Below are positions 16,223 to 23,126 of a stretch of DNA of 44,059 nucleotides, in pieces (positions within the stretch are counted from its first letter, which is position 1; each line of letters begins with the position of its first letter). Below the pieces are notes generated by a model. That model was given only the letters and a program-made list of their open reading frames with translations. It had not been told where the DNA came from and made no database searches. The DNA comes from QNYZ01 sp964577615 (GTDB lineage: Bacteria > Desulfobacterota > Desulfobacteria > Desulfobacterales > QNYZ01), in assembly GCA_964577615.1 (NCBI GenBank), contig CAZNZW010000024.1:1-44059 (forward strand), read 5' to 3'. Made by a program: the position numbers and the translations under genes.

Positions 16223-17251
16223 ATGGCCAATAACTCTTCTGGCAGTATTATTTCGTGGTTCAAGACAGCGACGGGGCTCACCATCTCCCTTTCTGTTATT
16301 GCCGCAATCGTGGCAACCTGGATCAGTGGCCCCTATATCATTGTCAATACAATCGTTACCGGTGGCATGCTGTCCCTGGTGGCCATGGGCCTGGCGCTGG
16401 TATTCGGGGTCATGAATATCCCCATGTTTGCCATCGGTGAGTATTTCATGATTGGCACTCTGGTGGCATACTTCATATTTACGCCCATGAGTGGATACAT
16501 CGATCAGCATCCCGGCACCCTCATTTCAAACCTGCTTCCCCTGGTTGCCATTTTAGGTGCCGGTCTGGCCGGTGCCGTGATGGGAATCCTCACCGAAAAA
16601 ATCGTATTCACGCCTTTGCGGAAACGCAGTCGGGAAAACTGGGTCATGAACGCATTCCTGCTGACCGTGGGACTCTCCGTTGTTTTGATTAATGCCCATC
16701 AGCTGATTTTTGGCGCGGATTTCAAGGGAATTGTTGGTTTCTGGCGCGGCGCACCGATCAACATCATGGATGTATTTATCTCCCGGGACCGGTGCATGGC
16801 GTTCATTATTGCGATTGTGACCTGCGCCCTTTTCTGGGCGTTTATGACGTTTACCCGGACCGGCAGAGCTATCCGGGCTGTGTCCCAGGATGAAACAGGG
16901 GCTTTGATCGTGGGCGTTGATCTAAATGCCATTCTGGTTTTGACCATGTCGCTGAGCTGTGCCATTGCCGCCATTGCCGGATCCAGCCTCCTGTTCATGT
17001 ACCCGTCCTACCCGACGGTGGGGCTTGAACCGCTTTACATGGCCTGGTTCGTGGTCATCCTCGCCGGGCTGGGGAACGTACTCGGGGCCGTGGCCGGCGC
17101 TTTTATCGTATCGCTGCTGAAAGTGCTGACCGTCGAATATATCGGTTCCGGATGGGAATTTGTCATACCGTCGGCACTTATTATCGTCGTCCTTATCTTC
17201 AAACCGAGTGGCATATTCGGCTCTGAAGTCAGAGGCATTCTGGACAAGTAA
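16223..17251 (+). CDS. ABC transporter permease (LivH-like)
   Basis: The start is ATG 16223 with GGAG at 16210-16213; the in-frame TTG at 16208 overlaps that ribosome-binding site and was not used. The 342-aa protein has about eight hydrophobic segments and the LivH permease blocks 'NTIVTGGMLSLVAMGLALVFGVMNI' region, 'GRAIRAVSQDETGALIVGVD' and 'LAGLGNVLGAVAGAF'. It forms half of the inner-membrane channel. The next permease begins 10 nt after its stop. Confidence 0.93.
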   Translation: MANNSSGSIISWFKTATGLTISLSVIAAIVATWISGPYIIVNTIVTGGMLSLVAMGLALVFGVMNIPMFAIGEYFMIGTLVAYFIFTPMSGYIDQHPGTLISNLLPLVAILGAGLAGAVMGILTEKIVFTPLRKRSRENWVMNAFLLTVGLSVVLINAHQLIFGADFKGIVGFWRGAPINIMDVFISRDRCMAFIIAIVTCALFWAFMTFTRTGRAIRAVSQDETGALIVGVDLNAILVLTMSLSCAIAAIAGSSLLFMYPSYPTVGLEPLYMAWFVVILAGLGNVLGAVAGAFIVSLLKVLTVEYIGSGWEFVIPSALIIVVLIFKPSGIFGSEVRGILDK

Positions 17252-17261
17252 AGGGAATCAG

Positions 17262-18248
17262 ATGGAACTCACTCAATCAACACCCCGGTCAAACAGCCTG
17301 TCGCTGCTGCTCGACAAAATATGTTTCACCCCCGTTGGCGTGATCGCCTTTATTCTGCTGTTGCTCCTGCCCTTGATCCCGCCATTTAACCAGGAATACA
17401 TGATCCGCTGGCTGACCCAGGCCGCCTTGCTGGCCGCACTGGCTATCGCTTTCGACTTTACCGCCGGCTACATCAATATTGTTAATTTCGGATTTTGCGC
17501 CATCATGGGGCTGGGCGCTTATACATCAGCCATTCTTGTCGTTAAAGCCGGCATCTCACCCTGGATTACCATCTGCATCGGCGCTGTCAGCGCCGCTGTT
17601 GTGGGATTTCTCATCGGCCTGATCACTCTGCGGCTGCGCGGTATATTTGCGGCCTGTCTGGCGTGGTTTCTGGGGCTGGCCATGATGGGGCTGGCGACCA
17701 AAATGGTCTGGCTGACCCGCGGTCCGATGGGTCTGAGAGTTCCCCGGCTGTTTGACACTTCTTCCAACATGCCGTTTTATTACATTGTCCTCATCATGAT
17801 GCTGGTCACTTTTCTGATTACCCGTCTGCTCGTGCGCACCAAAATGGGCCTGGCGTTTAAAGCCATCGGACAGAATATGGAGGCGGCACGGACATCAGGC
17901 GTCAATCCGGTTTATTACCGCCTCATCAATTTTACGATTTCCTGCGCCCTGGCCGGATGGCTGGGTGGATTTTATGCCCATTATTACGGAATATTAACAC
18001 CGGATATGATGCACACGTCAAAAACAGTGGAGGTGCTGGCCGTGGCGTACATCGGCGGCCGAGGCAGTTTGTGGGGCGGTGCGGTAATCGCTTTTCCGTT
18101 TGTCCTGGCAATGGAACTGGTCCGTTCGGGCCTGTCCAACCTGCCGGGCCTGAATCTGATTATTTACGGCCTGATGCTGATGCTGATCATGATCTATTAT
18201 CCCGGTGGTTTTGCGGAGCTGTACAATACCGTTTTTAAACGTAAATAA
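17262..18248 (+). CDS. ABC transporter permease (LivM-like)
   Basis: I chose ATG 17262 behind AAGGGAA; the frame continues into the previous gene without a supported start. The 328-aa protein has eight to nine membrane segments and LivM landmarks: 'FDFTAGYINIVNFGFCAIMGLGAY', 'GLAFKAIGQNMEAARTSGVN' and 'AVAYIGGRGSLWGGAVIAFPF' regions. It partners with the LivH-like permease. Its last codons and 3' flank are duplicated immediately downstream (18272-18348), a relic discussed separately. Confidence 0.93.
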   Translation: MELTQSTPRSNSLSLLLDKICFTPVGVIAFILLLLLPLIPPFNQEYMIRWLTQAALLAALAIAFDFTAGYINIVNFGFCAIMGLGAYTSAILVVKAGISPWITICIGAVSAAVVGFLIGLITLRLRGIFAACLAWFLGLAMMGLATKMVWLTRGPMGLRVPRLFDTSSNMPFYYIVLIMMLVTFLITRLLVRTKMGLAFKAIGQNMEAARTSGVNPVYYRLINFTISCALAGWLGGFYAHYYGILTPDMMHTSKTVEVLAVAYIGGRGSLWGGAVIAFPFVLAMELVRSGLSNLPGLNLIIYGLMLMLIMIYYPGGFAELYNTVFKRK

Positions 18249-18348
18249 ATCTTGACCCGAATGAAAAACGTGATCTATTATCCCGGCGGCTTTACGGAGC
18301 TGTATTATGCTGTTTTTAGACGAAAATAAACCTTGACCCGAATGAAAA
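18191..18348 (+). repeat. Imperfect tandem duplication of the livM 3' end
   Basis: Copy 1 (18191-18267) holds the last LivM codons, the TAA and the start of the spacer. Copy 2 (18272-18348) repeats the same 77 nt with about 11 substitutions, offset by 81 nt, a multiple of three. Translated, copy 1 ends 'YYPGGFAELYNTVFKRK' and copy 2 'YYPGGFTELYYAVFRRK', each followed by TAA. Several differences are synonymous, which suggests the second copy once belonged to a functioning livM paralogue and was left by a deletion or recombination. Confidence 0.9.
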
Positions 18349-18364
18349 GAAAGAGGGGGATTTC

Positions 18365-19009
18365 ATGTCAGACGTTTTTGCCAAAATTACCGAAGAATTG
18401 ATCACCGGTAACATCGAAGAAGTGCCAGCGATGTGTCTCAAGGCCGTGGAAGGCGGCACGTCTGCCCAGGAGGTTCTGGACAAGAGCCTTTTTCCCGGCA
18501 TGGAAGTCGTCGGGCAGCGGATGAAAACCGGTGAAATGTTCATTCCGGAAGTACTGCGCTCGGCCAAGGCCATGCAGGCCGGTCTGGAAGTTTTAAAGGA
18601 TAAACTGGTCAGTGCCGGTGGCAGTTCGCACATTGGCGTGGTGGTGATCGGTACTGTTGAAGGAGACATGCACGATATCGGCAAAAACCTGGTGGGAATG
18701 CTTCTCGAAGGCGCCGGATTCAAGGTGGTTGATCTGGGGGTCGACATCAAGCCCGCCCAGTTCGTTGCGGCGGTCACCGAACACGACGCCTCTCTGATCG
18801 GCATGTCCGCATTGCTGACCACGACCATGCCCAAAATGAAGGAAACGGTCAACGCCCTGACCGAAGCCGGTCTGCGGGATAAAGTCAAAATCATGGCTGG
18901 CGGCGCGCCGGTAACCCCTCAATTTGTCGAACAGATCGGCGCCGATGGCTATGGCGCCGATGCCGGCGGGGCCATCGATACGGCCAAATCCCTGATCGGG
19001 GCGGCCTGA
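18365..19009 (+). CDS. Corrinoid (B12-binding) methyl-accepting protein, MtbC/MttC family
   Basis: This 214-aa protein has the two-part corrinoid-protein plan: an N-terminal helical methionine-synthase-like cap (about 1-85, 'FPGMEVVGQRMKTGEMFIPEVL') and a Rossmann B12 domain (about 90-210). The cobalt-ligating motif DxHxxG is present as 'GDMHDIG', with His103, and the 'GMSALLTTTMPKMK' and 'GGAPVTPQF' loops contact the nucleotide tail. It is the last gene of the operon, behind AGAGGGGGA. It should accept methyl groups from both MttB-like enzymes and hand them to a methylcorrinoid:tetrahydrofolate methyltransferase, which is not encoded in this window. Confidence 0.95.
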   Translation: MSDVFAKITEELITGNIEEVPAMCLKAVEGGTSAQEVLDKSLFPGMEVVGQRMKTGEMFIPEVLRSAKAMQAGLEVLKDKLVSAGGSSHIGVVVIGTVEGDMHDIGKNLVGMLLEGAGFKVVDLGVDIKPAQFVAAVTEHDASLIGMSALLTTTMPKMKETVNALTEAGLRDKVKIMAGGAPVTPQFVEQIGADGYGADAGGAIDTAKSLIGAA

Positions 19010-19048
19010 TCGAACCGCTGCGGCTCGTATCCGCCCAGAATTATCAAA

Positions 19049-19082
19049 GGGGGCTGCGTATTCACGCATGCCCCCTCTTTAT
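19049..19082. terminator. Intrinsic terminator between converging genes
   Basis: GGGGGC (19049-19054) pairs with GCCCCC (19070-19075), continued by GCGT/ACGC after a small bulge, with loop ATTC. A T-rich tail (TCTTTAT) follows on the plus strand. It ends the methyltransferase operon 40 nt after the corrinoid gene and may also serve the converging minus-strand ParA gene, which ends at 19086. Confidence 0.85.
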
Positions 19083-19085
19083 ATC

Positions 19086-19877
19086 TCACCTCTCGACCAC
19101 TTCTTCGGCCAGATGCGAATAATCAATGGTCCCGAAGGCGCTGGAGCGGTAAAAAACGACCGGTTTCCCTACCACGGCACTATCGGCAATGGTTGTGTTG
19201 GTGCGAATCATCGTGCTGAGCAGCAATTTTCGCGTGTTCTCATCTTCTTTTAATTTCTGCAGAATCAGATTGCTGACCCGTGTCCGAAGATCAACAAAGG
19301 TGGCCAGAATGCCGGTAATCGTCAAACCTGGATTAATTTCGGCTTTAATGGCGTCGACAGTGTCAAATAATTCAGACAGGGCCCGATACGCATAGGGATG
19401 CAGCTGGCAGGGAATAATCATTTCCTCTGCGTAGGCCAGCACATTGACGGTCAGCAAAGACAGGCTGGGTGGCGTATCGACCAGGATGAAATCGTATCGC
19501 CCGGTAAGCGGTGCCAGCACATTCTTCAGACTGTTTTCCCGTCCGGCACGGTCCACCAGTTCGACCTCGGCACCCGAAAGATCCACATGCGAAGGAATGA
19601 TATCCAGGCCGGGCCAGGCCGTTGTCCGCAGAACCTGAGACACCTGAACCGTCCGGGGATTGATAATCAGATCGTAAACGGACAGGGCACCGTCGGTGTC
19701 GTCGGGATCGAGGCCAAGTCCGCGGGTGGCATTGGCCTGGGGGTCCATGTCAACAACCAGAACCTTTTTATCCAGCCGCGACAAGGCCGCCGCCAGATTG
19801 ATAACCGTAACGGTTTTTCCGACGCCGCCTTTTTCGTTGGCTATGGCGATAATTCGGGTCTTTTTTTCATCCATCAT
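19086..19877 (-). CDS. ParA/Soj-family (MinD-like) ATPase
   Basis: The 263-aa protein has the deviant Walker A 'KGGVGKT' with signature Lys16 and catalytic Lys21, switch I 'VLVVDMDPQANATRGLGL' and Walker B/switch II 'ILVDTPPSLSLL'. These place it among ParA/Soj-type cytoskeletal ATPases, which dimerise on DNA or membranes to position cargo. Two adjacent ATGs (19877 and 19874) are possible starts, preceded by GGGAGGG. It overlaps the end of the upstream dynamin-like gene by 11 nt, so the two are co-translated. No ParB gene or parS-like sites were seen, so plasmid or chromosome segregation is less likely than positioning of a partner, perhaps the GTPase. Confidence 0.93.
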   Translation of the reverse strand: MMDEKKTRIIAIANEKGGVGKTVTVINLAAALSRLDKKVLVVDMDPQANATRGLGLDPDDTDGALSVYDLIINPRTVQVSQVLRTTAWPGLDIIPSHVDLSGAEVELVDRAGRENSLKNVLAPLTGRYDFILVDTPPSLSLLTVNVLAYAEEMIIPCQLHPYAYRALSELFDTVDAIKAEINPGLTITGILATFVDLRTRVSNLILQKLKEDENTRKLLLSTMIRTNTTIADSAVVGKPVVFYRSSAFGTIDYSHLAEEVVER

Positions 19878-22140
19878 GCCACCCTCCCCTGTCCGTGGTT
19901 AGTGCGTCGTCGGTCGGCGTGAGCTGCAGTCGCAACTGGCTGATCCGCTCGGCAAGTTGTCTGGATTCCATTTGAAGCGATGCCAGCGTCTTGATGATTT
20001 TCTGTTTATCAGCGCTCTGGTTGTCAATGTGGGCCGAAATCTGTGAAAGCTCTCCCTGATAGCTGGTAAAACGGGCAATCAATGCCGTATGAACCATATC
20101 GGCGTACACGCTGGCCAGCTTAAACAGATATTGAAATTTTATATGCTCGCGAAAGTCGAGAAACTGTGATTTAATGGATCTTTCCGTTTCCCGTTTCATC
20201 CGCCGCATTCCGTCTTTGAGTGCTTTTCCCCCTTTGGAATAATCGGGATCATCCGGCTTCTTGAGCACCTTCCGGAACCATCCCACCAGCGAATAGGCGC
20301 CGTAACGCAATACAGCATCGCTTTTTATTTTTGCGGAATAATGCATGACCGCGGTCGCCGAAGGCATGGCTATTCCCGACGCGGATTTCACCGATGTAAG
20401 ATCCGGGCGCATCCAGGCGGCCGTATCGGATGTCGCCGGCAAAGATCCGTCAACGGCCGCGCTGTTTTCGGCCAGAGCATCTTCCACCATGAGTTCAAAC
20501 GGCTGGGCGATCTGATCAAATGTATCGGCTATTTTATGCTCCACCTCCCGTACAAAATGGACAATATCCGGATTCACCGAAGTGGTCATATAGCGGTCGA
20601 TACTGTTCTTGAACTGTTGAAAAAGGGTATACAGTGTTGTGGTAAACCCGGTGGCCGCAAGCTCTTCCAAAGCGTCCGCCATTTTTGCCTGGTAATTCCG
20701 GATATAGGCAACCACGCCCTCGATCAGCTGACCGGCAACCGGATCGAAAAACCGATCGACATCCATGCGAATTTCTTTCTGGATTTTGGCGATCGTCCCG
20801 TCCAGGGTGGAACGGATCATGGCGCTCATTTCCCGGCTTTTTTCCTGTTGGTCAGACAGGCGGGCCAGGATGTCCTGGATTCGGTCGGTATCACTGGAAA
20901 CCAGATCCTGACGAACGCCGATCCAGTGACGGAAGCCTTCACAGGCCAGATGAATACGGCTCAGATGATTTTTCAACAGGAGTGCGTACCGGTCCCGGGT
21001 CAGCTGGCCGGTCAGCGTGGTATCGAACCGCCGGGTTTCTTCTTCTGAATAGGCGATCAGGTCCGGTTCAATCTCCCATTGCGCCAGGCGGGCCAGATCT
21101 TTTTTCGTCAGGGTGCCGCGGTTGCCGGAAAACAGGTTGTAAAGAGCGGAAAATGTGAAAACCGCCGGGTCCGGGCAAATCATCGCCAGGGATTCGCGGG
21201 TCGTGTCAATCAGCCGCTGAAGACCGGTAAGGTTGTCGTGCTCGCTGAAATCGCAATTGACGACAAAAAGCATATTGTCCATGATCCCCATCTTTTTAAT
21301 CATGGACAGGAAACGGATATCCGCACGGCGCAGCCCTGTGCGGGAGCTGATGACATAGATGACGAGATTGGTTGTCAGCAGGTAGTCCTGGATCATGGCC
21401 AGGTGATGGGGGTTGGGAGAATCGCTGCCCTGGCAATCGGCAATTTCCAGATGATCATTCAAGATCGGGGCATCGACATCCAGCTGAAGATCGCGCAGAT
21501 AAACAGCATGGGAATCATCGCCGGAAAACTGCCGGTGGAGACGGAAATCATCACCCGTATAGGTCTGGGTCCGGTTTTCCGAAGAGACAATATCTTTGAC
21601 CCGGTCATATCCTTTCAGATAAGATGAAAGCAATACGCTGTCGGCGTCCAGCTGCCCCCGGCGGATGAGATGACCGGTATCGAGCGCGGCCAGGGTCCGT
21701 GCCAGTTCGTTGCGGTCTGCTTCCCGGCGCAAATCAAAGGCGCCCTTGTCCGTTTTCCAGTTTTTGTCCGGCAAGATGGCGATGGCCTGACGGATTTCGG
21801 CATTGATATCGTCCCAGGATTTAAAATAGAGACGGGCCGCCGATTCCTTTCCCCGGCGAACCCGGGTCACGATGGAAGTGATCACGCCGGCACCCCGCTT
21901 GAGGAATTCACCGCCCAGAAGCGCATTGACAAATGTGCTCTTCCCCGACTTGATCGATCCGACAACGGCAATTCGCAGGGTTTCGCCCTTTATTTTTGAA
22001 TCGATTTCACGACTGACCATTTTCCATTGTGAAAAGGATGCATCGCCTTCAGCGCCAAGCGTTTCCGCACGAGTCAGCAAAGCGTAAAATCCGGAATTGA
22101 TATCAACAATAACGTCTCTTTTATCCTGATAAGTATCCAT
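19867..22140 (-). CDS. Dynamin-like large GTPase
   Basis: This 757-aa protein has an N-terminal GTPase domain: G1 'GSIKSGKS' (61-68), a downstream Thr-containing G2 'VITSIVT', and G3 DxxG as 'DCQG' in 'IADCQGSDS'. The expected G4 N/TKxD is degenerate ('VVNCDFSE'). The remaining ~450 residues are largely helical, with a predicted coiled coil near the C-terminus ('LQMESRQLAERISQLRLQL'). This matches bacterial dynamin-like proteins that remodel or tether membranes. No clear transmembrane helix is seen, so membrane association would be peripheral. It is overlapped at its 3' end by the ParA gene, and a second dynamin-like gene lies about 1 kb upstream on the same strand. Confidence 0.85.
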   Translation of the reverse strand: MDTYQDKRDVIVDINSGFYALLTRAETLGAEGDASFSQWKMVSREIDSKIKGETLRIAVVGSIKSGKSTFVNALLGGEFLKRGAGVITSIVTRVRRGKESAARLYFKSWDDINAEIRQAIAILPDKNWKTDKGAFDLRREADRNELARTLAALDTGHLIRRGQLDADSVLLSSYLKGYDRVKDIVSSENRTQTYTGDDFRLHRQFSGDDSHAVYLRDLQLDVDAPILNDHLEIADCQGSDSPNPHHLAMIQDYLLTTNLVIYVISSRTGLRRADIRFLSMIKKMGIMDNMLFVVNCDFSEHDNLTGLQRLIDTTRESLAMICPDPAVFTFSALYNLFSGNRGTLTKKDLARLAQWEIEPDLIAYSEEETRRFDTTLTGQLTRDRYALLLKNHLSRIHLACEGFRHWIGVRQDLVSSDTDRIQDILARLSDQQEKSREMSAMIRSTLDGTIAKIQKEIRMDVDRFFDPVAGQLIEGVVAYIRNYQAKMADALEELAATGFTTTLYTLFQQFKNSIDRYMTTSVNPDIVHFVREVEHKIADTFDQIAQPFELMVEDALAENSAAVDGSLPATSDTAAWMRPDLTSVKSASGIAMPSATAVMHYSAKIKSDAVLRYGAYSLVGWFRKVLKKPDDPDYSKGGKALKDGMRRMKRETERSIKSQFLDFREHIKFQYLFKLASVYADMVHTALIARFTSYQGELSQISAHIDNQSADKQKIIKTLASLQMESRQLAERISQLRLQLTPTDDALTTDRGGWHDG

Positions 22141-22296
22141 ATTTAATGAAATTGCAATGCCTTGTCAAAGTGATTGAAACTGTCGCCGCCAGATGGCCTT
22201 GTATCCGCCGCCTTTTTGTGCTATTCAAGTAAAAACCGGCAGCCAAACGTCTTTACAAAACGTATCCGCCGGCAAAAATATACTGGAAGAAAATCA

Positions 22297-22455
22297 ATGT
22301 CCAAGAAGCATCCGGAATGCCCGCTTTACAATCCTTATAACTGCAAAGAGTATAACAACCCAACCCTCTGCGCATTTGTCAAAGCCGATAAAAAGTGTCT
22401 GAAAAAGAAAAAACCGAAACCCAACCCCAAGGCGGACACACCTGAGGGCGAGTAG
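22297..22455 (+). CDS. Small Cys/Lys-rich protein, unknown function
   Basis: ATG 22297 follows TGGAAGA (22283-22289). The 52-aa product has four Cys spaced 'CPLYNPYNC', 'LCAFVKADKKC' and a very basic tail of Lys and Pro. The four Cys could bind zinc or an iron-sulfur centre. The gene points against its neighbours, sitting between the start of the large dynamin-like gene and the 3' end of the YqgE gene. I do not recognise a named family. The regular Cys spacing and ribosome-binding site support a real gene, but its size leaves doubt. Confidence 0.6.
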   Translation: MSKKHPECPLYNPYNCKEYNNPTLCAFVKADKKCLKKKKPKPNPKADTPEGE

Positions 22456-22488
22456 CTCCCCTTGAAATCCCGCCGGAGATTTTTAGTT

Positions 22489-23058
22489 TTATGCATGCCC
22501 GGCCGTACTTGACAGACCTGTTGGATTAATCCCGTTTTTCTGTAATACCTTTTTCCACCTGTTATCCGGTTCCCATTTAAACACGGCGTCTTCGTAGATA
22601 CGGCTGGTCAGCCACGTATTCTCCTTCAGTTCGGCTTCCAGCTGCCCCCCGCCCCAGCCCGCACACCCCAGAGAAACAAGATAATCTGCCGGACCCTTTC
22701 CAGCGGCAATAGACTGAAGAATATCGGGGGTATTGCTCAAGGCCATCGTGGCGGTGATCAGATGGCAGCCTTCCCAGTCAAAGGGCGGACCATGTAAAAT
22801 AAATACTTCATTGGCATGCACCGGTCCCCCGATGTGAATGGGAATCGCCCCGGTTGCCGGGGTGAATGCCATGCTCAGCTCGTTGAAAATATCCCGGCCT
22901 CTCAGTGTTGGATCAGGACGGTTGACGATAATCCCCAGGGCGCCGCCGCCGTCATGTTCGCAGATGCAGGTGACAGATTTATTGAAATTCGGGTCGGTCA
23001 GCACCGGCATGGCCACCAAAAGCAGCCCTTTCAAAGATCCCGGATATGCTGATTTCAA
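22489..23058 (-). CDS. YqgE/AlgH (UPF0301) family protein
   Basis: The 189-aa protein has the YqgE/AlgH signature: 'SLKGLLLVAMPVLTDPNF', 'SVTCICEHDGGGALGIIVNR' and 'LVSLGCAGWGGGQLEAEL'. The biochemical role of the family is unsettled. The start appears to be TTG at 23058, since an in-frame TGA lies two codons upstream, GAGGA is 7 nt ahead of the TTG, and the first in-frame ATG (residue 17) would cut into the conserved N-terminus. It is 68 nt downstream of the second dynamin-like gene and probably co-transcribed with it. Confidence 0.93.
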   Translation of the reverse strand: MKSAYPGSLKGLLLVAMPVLTDPNFNKSVTCICEHDGGGALGIIVNRPDPTLRGRDIFNELSMAFTPATGAIPIHIGGPVHANEVFILHGPPFDWEGCHLITATMALSNTPDILQSIAAGKGPADYLVSLGCAGWGGGQLEAELKENTWLTSRIYEDAVFKWEPDNRWKKVLQKNGINPTGLSSTAGHA

Positions 23059-23126
23059 CGGTCATTCCTCATGCAGCACCTGTTTCGAAAACATTTTATT
23101 CCACGGTTATCTGCCGGCGTTATCCA

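Noticed and set aside
19086..19877. ParA as part of a plasmid or chromosome partition locus
   Set aside because: No ParB-like gene and no repeated parS-type palindromes nearby; the overlap is with a GTPase gene instead.
22141..22168. TTGACA with a -10-like TTAAAT on the minus strand in front of the large dynamin-like gene
   Set aside because: The -10 would abut the ATG at 22140 and place the transcript start inside the gene; accepted only if the true start codon were further downstream, for which there is no support.
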